The notes beneath the pieces are model-generated. The model worked only from the letters and a program-made list of their open reading frames with translations. It was not told the DNA's origin and did no database searches. Of a DNA stretch of 25,915 nt, positions 10,666-19,186 are shown piece after piece. The translations under genes were made by a program, and so were the position numbers. Source of the DNA: Burkholderiales bacterium UBA1834 (GTDB taxonomy: Bacteria > Pseudomonadota > Gammaproteobacteria > Burkholderiales > Burkholderiaceae_C); assembly GCA_002339015.1 (NCBI GenBank), contig DDJC01000052.1, positions 1 through 25,915 of the forward strand. The letters are read 5' to 3'. Positions within the stretch are counted from its first letter, which is position 1. Every line of letters starts with the position of its first letter.

Positions 10666-11700
10666 ATGAAATTCCACATGATCCGTACCGCTGTGGCCGC
10701 TGCACTCACCCTGGCTGCTTCCGCTGCCATGGCCCAAGACGTGACCGGCGCGGGCGCCACTTTCCCGGCGCCCGTGTATTCCAAGTGGGCTGACGCCTAC
10801 AACAAGGCCACTGGCGTGCGCATCAACTACCAGTCCGTCGGTTCCGGCGCCGGTATCAAGCAGATCAAGGCCAAGACCGTGGACTTCGGTGCTTCCGACA
10901 TGCCGCTGAAGGACGAAGACTTGGCCAAGGATGGCCTGGTGCAGTTTCCCACCGTGATCGGTGGCGTGGTGCCCGTGGTCAATGTCAAGGGCATCACCCC
11001 GGGTCAGCTCAAGCTGAACGGTCAGGTGCTGGGCGACATCTATCTGGGCAAGATCAAGAAGTGGAACGACGGTGCCATCGCCGCCCTGAACCCTGGCGTG
11101 GCCCTGCCTGACGCCGCCATCGCCGTGGTCCGCCGCGCCGACGGTTCAGGCACCAGCTTCATCTTCACGAACTACCTGTCCAAGGTGAACGCCGAATGGA
11201 AGGCCAAGGTCGGTGAAGGCACGGCAGTCAACTGGCCCACGGGCGCCGGCGGCAAGGGCAACGAGGGCGTCTCTGCTTTCGTTCAGCGCCTGCCCAACTC
11301 GATCGGTTATGTCGAGTACGCCTACGCCAAGCAGAACAAGATGTCGCACGTGGCCCTGCAGAACGCCGCAGGCACCTTCGTGCAGCCCAACGACGACGCC
11401 TTCAAGGCTTCCGCCGCCAGCGCCGACTGGAGCAAGAGCTTCTACCAGATCCTGACGAACCAGGCTGGCAAGGACGCCTGGCCTGTCAGCGGTGCCACCT
11501 TCATCCTGGTCCACAAGTCGCAGGACAAGCCGGCCCAAGGCGCGGCCACGCTGAAGTTCTTCGAATGGGCCTACAACAACGGTGACAAGACCGCCGCCGA
11601 TCTCGAATACGTTCCTCTGCCCACGTCCGTGAAGGACCTGGTTCGCAAGCAGTGGGCCACTGTGGTGGACACCGCTGGCAAGCCTGTTTCCTACAAGTAA
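10666..11700 (+). CDS. pstS: Phosphate ABC transporter periplasmic binding protein PstS
   Basis: PstS captures inorganic phosphate in the periplasm and delivers it to PstCA. The 344-residue product has a signal peptide MKFHMIRTAVAAALTLAASA with cleavage after A23 (AMA-QD). The mature start DVTGAGATFPAPVYSKWADA is the classic PstS N-terminus. Ligand-loop motifs follow: YQSVGSGAGIKQI, DFGASDMPL and RRADGSGTSFIFTNYL. The ATG at 10666, after AAGGCGAAG, is chosen because it gives the signal peptide; the open frame upstream would place extra residues before it. It leads the pst-pho operon. Two stem-loops after its stop probably lower transcription into pstC, leaving PstS in excess as is usual for binding proteins. 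Confidence 0.97.
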   Translation: MKFHMIRTAVAAALTLAASAAMAQDVTGAGATFPAPVYSKWADAYNKATGVRINYQSVGSGAGIKQIKAKTVDFGASDMPLKDEDLAKDGLVQFPTVIGGVVPVVNVKGITPGQLKLNGQVLGDIYLGKIKKWNDGAIAALNPGVALPDAAIAVVRRADGSGTSFIFTNYLSKVNAEWKAKVGEGTAVNWPTGAGGKGNEGVSAFVQRLPNSIGYVEYAYAKQNKMSHVALQNAAGTFVQPNDDAFKASAASADWSKSFYQILTNQAGKDAWPVSGATFILVHKSQDKPAQGAATLKFFEWAYNNGDKTAADLEYVPLPTSVKDLVRKQWATVVDTAGKPVSYK

Positions 11701-11710
11701 AGAGACAACT

Positions 11711-11762
11711 GGTCTGACGACAGACCGACGCCGGGGTCCTGCCGACAGGGCTCCGGCCTTTT
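11711..11762 (+). terminator. Tandem stem-loops between pstS and pstC (partial terminator or mRNA stabiliser)
   Basis: First stem GGTCTG, loop ACGA, CAGACC (11711-11726). Three nt later comes a 12-bp stem (11730-11741 with 11746-11757, loop CCGA, two G-T pairs) followed by CTTTTG. The short T-run suggests partial termination. Because pstC and the rest lie on the same strand with no obvious new promoter, this looks like an attenuator or processing site that sets the PstS to PstCAB ratio. Confidence 0.65.
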
Positions 11763-11807
11763 GCTGACACGAACATTGGCCTTCAAAGGCCTGGACGGAG
11801 GTTGACC

Positions 11808-12836
11808 ATGAGTGCCACCCTGCCGGCGGACGCCGAAGATTTCGGCTCCGCCTCTCGACAAAAAAGAACATCACCCATGAGCAATCCCCCTCCGCGCCGC
11901 GGACCCGCCCCCTGGGCTGACACCTTGTTTGCTTTTCTGGCGCGCTCGGCCGCCATCCTGACGCTGGCCCTGCTGGTCGGCATCATCATCTCGCTGATCG
12001 TGGGGGCCTGGCCCGCGATCGAAAAATACGGCCTGGGCTTTCTCACCAGCACCGAATGGGATCCTGTGCAGGAGTCTTACGGTGGCCTGGTGATGATCTA
12101 CGGCACGCTGATGACGTCGGCCATTGCGCTGCTGATCGCCGTGCCCGTGAGCTTCGGCATCGCGATGTTCCTGACCGAACTGTCGCCGGCCTGGCTCAAG
12201 CGCCCGCTGGGCATCGCGGTGGAATTGCTGGCCGCCGTGCCCTCCATCGTGTACGGCATGTGGGGCCTGCTGGTGTTCGGCCCTATCCTGGCCACCTACG
12301 TGCAGCAACCTCTGCAGAACGTGACGGCCGGCGTGCCCATCCTGGAAACCTTCTTCTCCGGCCCACCCGTGGGCATCGGCATCCTGTCGGCCGGCATCAT
12401 CCTGGCCATCATGATCATCCCGTTCATCGCCTCGGTGATGCGCGACGTGTTCGAGGTGACCCCGCCGCTGCTGAAGGAATCGGCCTATGGGCTGGGCTCC
12501 ACCACCTGGGAGGTGGTCAGCAAGGTCGTGCTGCCTTACACCAAGACCGGTGTGGTCGGCGGCATCATGCTGGGCCTGGGCCGTGCCCTGGGCGAGACCA
12601 TGGCCGTGACCTTCGTCATCGGCAACATGAACCAGCTCAACTCGCTGTCGGTGTTCGAGGCCGCGAACAGCATCACCTCGGCCCTGGCCAATGAGTTCGC
12701 CGAAGCCGGGGAAGGCCTGCACCAGGCCTCGCTGATCTATCTGGGCCTGGTCCTGTTCTTCATCACCTTCGTCGTGCTGGCCTTCTCCAAGGTGCTGCTG
12801 GCCCGCCTCAAGAAATCCGAAGGAGCCCGTTCGTGA
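11808..12836 (+). CDS. pstC: Phosphate ABC transporter permease PstC
   Basis: PstC is one of two membrane subunits forming the phosphate channel. The 342-residue product has a polar N-terminal region of about 43 residues, then a membrane segment (LTLALLVGIIISLIVGAW) and further hydrophobic segments. The permease coupling motif for the ATPase is LLKESAYGLGSTTWEVVSKVVLP, with conserved GLGRALGETMAVTFVIGN. The ATG at 11808 follows GGAGG (11797-11801) with ideal spacing. A second Met at residue 24 (11877) would give a protein nearer the E. coli length (319) but has no comparable ribosome binding site. Its stop overlaps the pstA start by 4 nt. Confidence 0.96.
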   Translation: MSATLPADAEDFGSASRQKRTSPMSNPPPRRGPAPWADTLFAFLARSAAILTLALLVGIIISLIVGAWPAIEKYGLGFLTSTEWDPVQESYGGLVMIYGTLMTSAIALLIAVPVSFGIAMFLTELSPAWLKRPLGIAVELLAAVPSIVYGMWGLLVFGPILATYVQQPLQNVTAGVPILETFFSGPPVGIGILSAGIILAIMIIPFIASVMRDVFEVTPPLLKESAYGLGSTTWEVVSKVVLPYTKTGVVGGIMLGLGRALGETMAVTFVIGNMNQLNSLSVFEAANSITSALANEFAEAGEGLHQASLIYLGLVLFFITFVVLAFSKVLLARLKKSEGARS

Positions 12837-13696
12837 GCACCTCCGCCACCCTGCAGGCCACGCGCCTGAAGAAACACGCTGCCCGCAAGCGCATGAACGC
12901 GCTGGCGCTGACCCTGTCGCTGGCTGCCATGGCCTTTGGCCTGGTCTGGCTGATCTGGATCCTGATCGAAACGGTGCGGCTGGGCATCGATGGTCTGGCG
13001 CTGGCCACCTTCACGGAAATGACGCCGCCTCCGATGGATGCAGGCGGCCTGGCCAATGCCATCGTCGGTTCGCTGCTGATGGTGGGCCTGGCCACGCTGA
13101 TCGGCACCCCCGTGGGCGTGATGGCAGGCATCTACCTGGCCGAGTACGGCCAGAAGGGCTGGCTGGGCAGCGTCACCCGCTTCATCAATGACATCCTGCT
13201 GTCGGCGCCGTCCATCGTGGTGGGCTTGTTCATCTACAGCGTCGTCGTGGCCAAGATGAAGGCGTTTTCGGGGTTTGCCGGTGTGCTGGCCCTGGCGCTG
13301 ATCGTGGTGCCGGTGGTGATCCGCACCACCGAGAACATGCTGGTGCTGGTGCCTGCCGCCCTGCGCGAGGCCGCCTACGCCCTTGGCACGCCAAAGTGGC
13401 GCGTGATCGGCTCGATCACCCTGAAGTCGGCCCGCGCCGGCGTCATCACCGGCATCCTGCTGGCGGTGGCCCGCATCTCGGGGGAGACGGCACCGCTGCT
13501 GTTCACCGCGCTGTCCAACCAGTTCTGGACGACTGACCTGAGCCAGCCGATGGCCAGCCTGCCGGTCACCATCTTCAAGTTCGCCATGAGCCCCTATGAA
13601 AACTGGCAGAAGCTGGCCTGGGCAGGCGTGTTCCTGATCACCGTCGGTGTGCTGGCCCTGAACGTCATTGCCCGCACGATGTTCCGCCAGCGCTGA
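12833..13696 (+). CDS. pstA: Phosphate ABC transporter permease PstA
   Basis: PstA is the second permease subunit and pairs with PstC. The 287-residue product has membrane segments starting at about residue 22 (LALTLSLAAMAFGLVWLIWI) and the coupling loop LREAAYALGTPKWRVIGSITL, then ILLAVARISGETAPLLFTAL, which is typical of PstA. The start is GTG at 12833 in a GTGA overlap with the pstC stop, 7 nt after AGGAG, giving translational coupling and equal subunit supply. pstB follows after 44 bp. Confidence 0.96.
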   Translation: MSTSATLQATRLKKHAARKRMNALALTLSLAAMAFGLVWLIWILIETVRLGIDGLALATFTEMTPPPMDAGGLANAIVGSLLMVGLATLIGTPVGVMAGIYLAEYGQKGWLGSVTRFINDILLSAPSIVVGLFIYSVVVAKMKAFSGFAGVLALALIVVPVVIRTTENMLVLVPAALREAAYALGTPKWRVIGSITLKSARAGVITGILLAVARISGETAPLLFTALSNQFWTTDLSQPMASLPVTIFKFAMSPYENWQKLAWAGVFLITVGVLALNVIARTMFRQR

Positions 13697-13740
13697 ACAT
13701 CCACTGACATCAAACATTCGCATCCCTTAGAAAGCCCATC

Positions 13741-14526
13741 ATGGACGCCAAGGTGCATCAATCGACCCCGGCCAAGGCCAAGCTGGCCGTGCGCAACATG
13801 AACTTCTACTACGGCAAGTTCCATGCGCTCAAGAACATCAACATGGAGCTGCCCGAGAAGAAGGTCACCGCCTTCATCGGGCCCTCGGGCTGCGGCAAGT
13901 CCACGCTGCTGCGCACCTTCAACCGCATGTTCGAGCTCTACCCAGAACAGCGCGCCGAAGGGGAGATCCTGCTGGACGGCCAGAACATCCTCAAGAGCAA
14001 GGAAGACGTCTCGCTGATCCGCGCCAAGGTCGGGATGGTGTTCCAGAAGCCCACGCCGTTCCCCATGTCGATCTACGACAACATTGCCTTCGGCGTGCGC
14101 CTGTTCGAGAACCTCTCGCGGTCGGAAATGGACGAGCGCGTGGAATGGGCCCTGAAGAAGGCCGCCCTGTGGAACGAAGTCAAGGACAAGCTGAACCAGA
14201 GCGGTTCGGGCCTGTCCGGCGGTCAGCAGCAACGTCTGTGCATCGCCCGCGGCATCGCGATCAAGCCCGAGGTGCTGCTGCTGGACGAGCCCTGCTCGGC
14301 ACTGGATCCGATCTCCACCGGCAAGATCGAAGAGCTCATCCACGAACTCAAGGACGACTACACCGTGCTGATCGTGACCCACAACATGCAGCAGGCTGCC
14401 CGCTGTTCGGACTTCACCGCCTACATGTACCTGGGCGAGCTGATCGAGTTCGGCCCCACGTCCGACTTGTTCATGAAGCCCAAGAAGAAAGAGACCGAAG
14501 ACTACATCACGGGTCGCTTCGGCTGA
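13741..14526 (+). CDS. pstB: Phosphate ABC transporter ATP-binding protein PstB
   Basis: PstB hydrolyses ATP to drive phosphate import and takes part in the PhoU-PhoR signalling complex. The 261-residue product has the A-loop NFYYGKFHAL, Walker A GPSGCGKST (47-55), the Q-loop VFQKPTPFPMS with the PstB-specific double proline region, signature LSGGQQQR (158-165), Walker B EVLLLDEP (177-184), the D-loop CSALDP and the switch histidine in VTHNMQQA. The ATG at 13741 has a modest AGAAAG before it. phoU follows after 22 bp. Confidence 0.98.
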   Translation: MDAKVHQSTPAKAKLAVRNMNFYYGKFHALKNINMELPEKKVTAFIGPSGCGKSTLLRTFNRMFELYPEQRAEGEILLDGQNILKSKEDVSLIRAKVGMVFQKPTPFPMSIYDNIAFGVRLFENLSRSEMDERVEWALKKAALWNEVKDKLNQSGSGLSGGQQQRLCIARGIAIKPEVLLLDEPCSALDPISTGKIEELIHELKDDYTVLIVTHNMQQAARCSDFTAYMYLGELIEFGPTSDLFMKPKKKETEDYITGRFG

Positions 14527-14548
14527 ACAACAAACAGGAGCCAACAAC

Positions 14549-15256
14549 ATGGTCGAAAAACATCTGTCCACCCAGTTCGACAACGAACTCAGCGGCATCT
14601 CCACACGCGTGCTGGAGATGGGCGGCCTGGTTGAATCCCAGGTGGCCCAGGCCATCTACGCCCTGACCAACTTCGGTGGTGACGTGGCCACACAGGTGCT
14701 GCAGCTCGAAGAGAAGGTCAACCAGATGGAGATGGAGATCGATGCCGATCTGTCCACCATCATCGCGCGCCGCCAGCCGACGGCCCGTGACCTTCGCCTC
14801 TTGATCGCCATCTCCAAGACCATCGGCAACCTGGAGCGCGTCGGCGACGAAGCTGCCCGCATCGCTCGCACGGTGCAACGCCTGATCAACACCGGTGTGT
14901 CCAGCCGTCTGCGCCTGCCGGTGAGCGATGTGTCCTTCGAGGCCAACCTGGCCACCGCCTCGCTGCGCAAGTCGCTCGATGCCTTCGCCCGCCTGGACGT
15001 GGGCGTGGCCCTGGAGGTGATCAAGAGCGACAACGAGATCGATGCCGAGTTCGACGGCCTGATGCGCAAGCTGATCACCTACATGATGGAAGATCCCCGC
15101 ACGATCTCCGCCTCGATCGACCTGGTGTTCGTGGCCAAGGCCATCGAGCGCGTGGGCGACCATGCCAAGAACCTGGCCGAGCAGGTGATCTACATCGTCA
15201 AGGGCACGGACGTGCGTCACAACACGCCCGAAGCCGTGGCCAACATCATCAAGTGA
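14549..15256 (+). CDS. phoU: Phosphate signalling adaptor PhoU
   Basis: PhoU links the Pst transporter to PhoR and keeps the Pho regulon off when phosphate is plentiful. The 235-residue, all-helical product has two PhoU repeats with the metal-coordinating motifs ERVGDEA (96-102) and ERVGDHA (200-206). The ATG at 14549 is preceded by AGGAG. It sits between pstB and phoB with gaps of 22 and 16 bp, so transporter, adaptor and two-component system are probably one operon. Loss of phoU in E. coli derepresses the regulon. Confidence 0.97.
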   Translation: MVEKHLSTQFDNELSGISTRVLEMGGLVESQVAQAIYALTNFGGDVATQVLQLEEKVNQMEMEIDADLSTIIARRQPTARDLRLLIAISKTIGNLERVGDEAARIARTVQRLINTGVSSRLRLPVSDVSFEANLATASLRKSLDAFARLDVGVALEVIKSDNEIDAEFDGLMRKLITYMMEDPRTISASIDLVFVAKAIERVGDHAKNLAEQVIYIVKGTDVRHNTPEAVANIIK

Positions 15257-15272
15257 TCGACGAGGAACGCCC

Positions 15273-15971
15273 ATGAGCCGAGTGCTGGTCGTTGAAGACG
15301 AGGCCGCGATCGCCGAACTGATCGCACTCAACCTGCGCCATGCAGGGTTCGAGGTGGTGGTGGCCCCCGATGGGGAGGCCGCCCAGAATGAAGTGGACCG
15401 CGTGCTGCCCGATCTGGTCCTGCTGGACTGGATGCTGCCGGGCACCTCCGGCCTGAACCTGGCCAAGCGCTGGCGAGGTCAGCAGCGCACCAAGGATCTG
15501 CCAGTGATCATGCTGACAGCCCGTGCCGAGGAAACCGACAAGGTGGCCGGCCTGGACGCTGGCGCCGATGACTACCTCACCAAGCCGTTCTCCACGCAGG
15601 AGCTGATGGCCCGTGTGCGTGCCGTGCTGCGCCGCAAGGCCCCGCAGGCGCTGGATTCGGCGGTGGAGATCGCCGGCCTGCGCCTGGATCCGGCCACGCG
15701 CCGCGTCAGCTGCGACGAACAGGACGTGAAAATCGGCCCGACCGAGTTCAAGCTGCTGCATTTCTTCATGACCCATCCCGAGCGTGTGCACAGCCGTGCC
15801 CAGCTGCTGGACCGCGTCTGGGGGGATCACGTCTTCATCGAAGAGCGCACGGTCGATGTGCACGTGAAGCGCCTGCGCGAAGCCCTCTCGGCTGTGCAGC
15901 GCTCGCAGATGATCGAGACGGTCCGTGGTGCGGGCTACCGCCTGACGCAGCAGCTGGCCAACGCAGCCTGA
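15273..15971 (+). CDS. phoB: Phosphate regulon response regulator PhoB
   Basis: PhoB is an OmpR-type DNA-binding response regulator that activates Pho-box promoters when phosphorylated by PhoR. The 232-residue product has acidic residues E9 and D10 (VVEDE), the phosphoacceptor D52 (LLDWMLPG), T82 and K104 (LTKPF), and a winged-helix domain from about residue 130 with the recognition region RVWGDHVFIEERTVDVHVKR. The ATG at 15273 follows GAGGAA. It is the likely regulator of the two Pho-box-like sites upstream of pstS, so the operon should be autoactivated. A perfect inverted repeat separates it from phoR. Confidence 0.97.
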   Translation: MSRVLVVEDEAAIAELIALNLRHAGFEVVVAPDGEAAQNEVDRVLPDLVLLDWMLPGTSGLNLAKRWRGQQRTKDLPVIMLTARAEETDKVAGLDAGADDYLTKPFSTQELMARVRAVLRRKAPQALDSAVEIAGLRLDPATRRVSCDEQDVKIGPTEFKLLHFFMTHPERVHSRAQLLDRVWGDHVFIEERTVDVHVKRLREALSAVQRSQMIETVRGAGYRLTQQLANAA

Positions 15972-15977
15972 ACATCT

Positions 15978-15997
15978 GGTTGGCGACATCGCCAACC
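15978..15997 (+). other. Intercistronic hairpin between phoB and phoR
   Basis: GGTTGGCGA and TCGCCAACC are perfectly complementary and separated by only two nt, giving an 8-bp stem with a small loop inside the 46-bp gap. There is no T-run. It could be an RNA processing or stability element that makes PhoB more abundant than PhoR, or a DNA palindrome for a regulator. Function is unknown. Confidence 0.5.
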
Positions 15998-16017
15998 CCA
16001 CAACAGCGATTCCGCTC

Positions 16018-17355
16018 GTGATCGATACCAACAAGTCGTGGCTGCCGTCACGCATCGGCCTGCGCCTGCTTCTGGGTTCTGTAGGGGCAGGGGCCGGGTG
16101 GTGGCTGGGCCACAACATGGGATACCCGACGCGCATGGCTTTGCTGGGCGCGGCCCTTGCCGCGGTAGGCGTGTCGGTGCTGGATACCCTCAAGGGGCAT
16201 GAACTGCTCGACTGGCTGCGCAACCCGGAGCCAGATCCACCGCAACTGCCCGGCATCTGGGGCGAGGTCACACACCGCGTGCATCGCGTGATACGCCAGC
16301 GCGAACAGGACATTGCCAGGGAACGTGACCGCCTGGCACAGTTCCTCTCGGGCATCGACGCCTCGCCCAACGGGGTGATGATGATCGACGGCAGCGAGCA
16401 CATCACCTGGATCAGCAGCGTGGCCGCGTCTCACTTCGGGCTGGACCCCGTGCGTGACTTGGCCCAGCGCGTGACCAACCTGGTGCGCATGCCGACCTTC
16501 GTGCAGTACCTGGCCGCCGGCGAGTATGGCGAACCGGTCAAGGTGCCCATGCGCAACGGGCAAGGCACCTTGTCGATCACGGTGCGCGCCTATGGTGAAG
16601 GCCTGCGGCTGGTGCTGTCGCAAGACGTGACGGAGCGGGAGCGCGCAGAAGCCATGCGCCGCGACTTCGTGGCCAATGTCTCGCATGAGATCCGTACGCC
16701 GTTGACGGTACTGACCGGCTTCATCGAAACGCTGGCCAGCCTTCCCCTGACCGAGGTGGAGCGAAAGCGCGTGCTGACCCTGATGGCGCAGCAGTCTGAC
16801 CGCATGCAGACCCTGGTGTCGGATCTGCTGATGCTCGCGCAGATCGAGGGAAGCCCGCGTCCATCGGCGGACAAGTGGTGTCAGGTATCAGCGTTGCTCC
16901 AGCGCATCGAGAACGATGGCCGAGGCTTGTCACAGGGGCGACATGAACTGGTGAGCATCGAGTCGCCAGTGAACAAGCCCGCCGAGATCGCGGGCGTGGA
17001 AAGTGAATGGCTCAGCGCCATGGGCAACCTGGTCTCCAATGCGATCCGCTACACCCCGGAGGGCGGTCGGATCGAGGTGTGCTGGAGGCTCATGCCCGAT
17101 GGCAGCGGCGAGTTTTCAGTGAAAGACAGCGGCATCGGCATTGACGCCGAGCACATTCCCCGCCTCACCGAGCGCTTCTACCGTGTCGATGGCAGCCGTT
17201 CGCGGGACACCGGTGGCACGGGCCTGGGCCTGTCCATCGTCAAGCACGTGGTGCAACGGCACGACGGCATCCTTCGAATCACCAGTGAAAAGGGCAAAGG
17301 CTCGGTGTTCACGCTGGTCGTGCCCGCAGCGCGGGTGCGTCTCAAACAAGCCTGA
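16018..17355 (+). CDS. phoR: Phosphate regulon sensor histidine kinase PhoR
   Basis: PhoR phosphorylates PhoB under phosphate limitation. The 445-residue product has two closely spaced hydrophobic segments (about 13-31 and 38-55) and so almost no periplasmic sensor domain. A linker follows with a helical stretch around residues 85-110, then a PAS domain (about 111-200). The HisKA motif NVSHEIRTPL has H223 as phosphoacceptor, and the ATPase domain shows NLVSNAIRYTPEGG, DSGIGID and GTGLGLSIVKHV. The start is GTG at 16018 with a poor ribosome binding site, consistent with lower output than PhoB. Without a periplasmic sensor it must read phosphate through PstSCAB-PhoU. The following gene converges on it. 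Confidence 0.96.
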   Translation: MIDTNKSWLPSRIGLRLLLGSVGAGAGWWLGHNMGYPTRMALLGAALAAVGVSVLDTLKGHELLDWLRNPEPDPPQLPGIWGEVTHRVHRVIRQREQDIARERDRLAQFLSGIDASPNGVMMIDGSEHITWISSVAASHFGLDPVRDLAQRVTNLVRMPTFVQYLAAGEYGEPVKVPMRNGQGTLSITVRAYGEGLRLVLSQDVTERERAEAMRRDFVANVSHEIRTPLTVLTGFIETLASLPLTEVERKRVLTLMAQQSDRMQTLVSDLLMLAQIEGSPRPSADKWCQVSALLQRIENDGRGLSQGRHELVSIESPVNKPAEIAGVESEWLSAMGNLVSNAIRYTPEGGRIEVCWRLMPDGSGEFSVKDSGIGIDAEHIPRLTERFYRVDGSRSRDTGGTGLGLSIVKHVVQRHDGILRITSEKGKGSVFTLVVPAARVRLKQA

Positions 17356-17412
17356 GCAAGGGCGCCGCACGCACGCGCTCATGCTGGGAGCGTGCATTGC
17401 TGTCCCGGCAAC

Positions 17413-19104
17413 TCAGGGCCCGCGCCGGTAGATGGCGACCGATTCCGAGTTCTGCGTACGCTGGCGCTCACGCGAGATAAAAGTCCAGCCCGGCGGCACC
17501 GGTTCCATCTGGTGTGACGTGAGACTCAGCATCAACACCGTGCACCCAGCGGGTGGGTAGCGCTCCACACCGGTCTGCCCATAGACGGTATGGTTGCCGA
17601 AATACTCCAGCGCGGTAAGCAGCCCGGCCGAGGCGTTGGGGGCCAGGACGCATTGCCCGGGCCGAACGTGGGCGGCCACCCGGTCCATCAGCAGCCGGTA
17701 GCTGCGGGCCTGGTCCAGCGGCTGCAGCAGCAGGCTCATGAGGAGGAGCCACAGGAGCGCCACACCACCAGCCGGCAACACCAGGCTCTTCCACAAAGCT
17801 GCACGGTGGCGGGCCGTGCGCCATCGCACCAGGGCAAGCCATGCCACGGTGCCCAGCACGGCGAAGCCCAAGGACACCCAGGACACCTCTGCCGTGTAGC
17901 CTGGTACCAGCTTGGCCACATTGGCGGCCGTCTTGGCCGGCCAGCCGGTGTGCATCGCAGCGTAGACCACCCAGATCACCAGCGCCACGATGGTGAAGAA
18001 AAACACCGAGAACCAGTCGATGGCGCCGCTCAGACCACGCTTGAGCGCAGGCAGGGCAAAGGCGGCCAACACAGCCAGCGGTGGCAGCGAGTGCAGCAGG
18101 GCACGGTCATTGCCGCCCATGCCCAGGCACACCAGAATGCCGACCAGCGCGGAACACACGGGCACGGCGATATGGCGGCGCAGCAACTGGCGCCGCCACT
18201 TCCACACCGTGATGGTAGCCAGCGGCAAGGTCGGCCACGTGAACCAGATCAGCAGCTTGAGCAGTGGACCGACGTCCGCGTCGTCCGTCACGCCCCAATT
18301 CCAGCCTGACAGGTTCGCCAGGGTCAGCGTGGTGGCCAGGCCGGCGCCCAGCACGCCAGCGCCCGCCACCCACCAGCGGTGCCGGCCCAGGTGCTCGTCT
18401 TGCGACTGCCAGCAGACCAGCAGGCCCACGCCCGTGAGCATCATCGCCACGGAAGGGCTGCCGCTGGTGGCCAGCAGGGCCACGCTGCCCACCGTGGCCA
18501 GGCGGGCCTTCAGCGTGCGTGTGGGTGCGGCCGCCAGGCCATACATGAACAGGGCGCTGCCGGTGAGTTGCAGCAGCTCGGGCGTGGTCTCATGTCCCAA
18601 CTGGAGCAAGCCCAGGGTGGCCACCAGCGCCAGCAAGGCGCCATCGGCCAGGGCCCGGGCGTAATCTGCCGCAGGAGCCTCGCCGCCGAAGGCCAGTGGC
18701 AAGGGCTGCGCAGCATCCGTGCGGGCCAGGTGGTAGGTGGTGTACCAGGTCAGCGCCAGCACGGCACCCAGCAGCAGGGCAAATGGCACGCGCGCGGCCA
18801 GAGCCGGGTCCATCAAGGGACTGAAGGCGGCGATGAACCCGCCACCCAGCCAGTAGGGCAGGATGCCGCCACCCGCCGGGGAGACGCCGCCCACATGGGG
18901 CGCCCACCACGAGGCCTGGCCCAGCGCCAGGCTCCACATCTGCCCGAACGAGGCAATGTCGGCGTTCTTCCAGGGGTCGCGCCCGAACAGGCCGGGCAGC
19001 ACGTACGCGGCGCAGAAGGCCCACAGCGCCCAGCGGGGAAGACGCCGCACGGCTTTCTCGGTCACCAGTGCGGGTGTGACGAAGGCTTTGTGCTCTTGTT
19101 GCAT
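17413..19104 (-). CDS. Putative GT-C-type membrane glycosyltransferase (GT39/ArnT-like)
   Basis: A 563-residue integral membrane protein with roughly ten or more hydrophobic segments and a soluble C-terminal part from about residue 475 (RVAAHVRPGQCVLAPNASAG). The first extracytoplasmic loop contains FGRDPWKNADIASFG (about 40-54), where GT-C enzymes carry their acidic catalytic residue, and then GGGILPYWLGG, which resembles the lipid-donor-binding region of ArnT/PMT-like enzymes. Such enzymes move sugars from polyprenyl-phosphate carriers to lipid A, proteins or glycans, but donor and acceptor cannot be read here. The ATG at 19104 lies just downstream of the rpmE2 terminator, so it needs its own promoter or read-through. 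No glycan gene cluster surrounds it. The family call is likely; specificity is unknown. Confidence 0.7.
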   Translation of the reverse strand: MQQEHKAFVTPALVTEKAVRRLPRWALWAFCAAYVLPGLFGRDPWKNADIASFGQMWSLALGQASWWAPHVGGVSPAGGGILPYWLGGGFIAAFSPLMDPALAARVPFALLLGAVLALTWYTTYHLARTDAAQPLPLAFGGEAPAADYARALADGALLALVATLGLLQLGHETTPELLQLTGSALFMYGLAAAPTRTLKARLATVGSVALLATSGSPSVAMMLTGVGLLVCWQSQDEHLGRHRWWVAGAGVLGAGLATTLTLANLSGWNWGVTDDADVGPLLKLLIWFTWPTLPLATITVWKWRRQLLRRHIAVPVCSALVGILVCLGMGGNDRALLHSLPPLAVLAAFALPALKRGLSGAIDWFSVFFFTIVALVIWVVYAAMHTGWPAKTAANVAKLVPGYTAEVSWVSLGFAVLGTVAWLALVRWRTARHRAALWKSLVLPAGGVALLWLLLMSLLLQPLDQARSYRLLMDRVAAHVRPGQCVLAPNASAGLLTALEYFGNHTVYGQTGVERYPPAGCTVLMLSLTSHQMEPVPPGWTFISRERQRTQNSESVAIYRRGP

Positions 19105-19124
19105 GCGGCGGCGATCTTACAGGC

Positions 19125-19177
19125 AAAGAAAAAGGGCAGCCTGGGCTGCCCTCTTGAACGGTCCGCCTGAGGGCGGA
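19125..19177 (-). terminator. rpmE2 terminator with preceding short stem-loop
   Basis: On the minus strand AGGGCAGC, loop CCAG, GCTGCCCT (19152-19133) runs into TTTTTCTTT, a strong intrinsic terminator. Just before it, ten nt after the rpmE2 stop, TCCGCC / GGCGGA with a 4-nt loop (19162-19177) forms a second stem. It separates rpmE2 from the downstream glycosyltransferase gene. Confidence 0.85.
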
Positions 19178-19186
19178 GCGGGAGAA

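Noticed and set aside
17370..17395. Hairpin between convergent phoR and the glycosyltransferase gene
   Set aside because: The stem is only 7 bp with a G-T pair and a 7-nt loop, and no T-run follows on either strand; not distinguishable from chance in GC-rich DNA.
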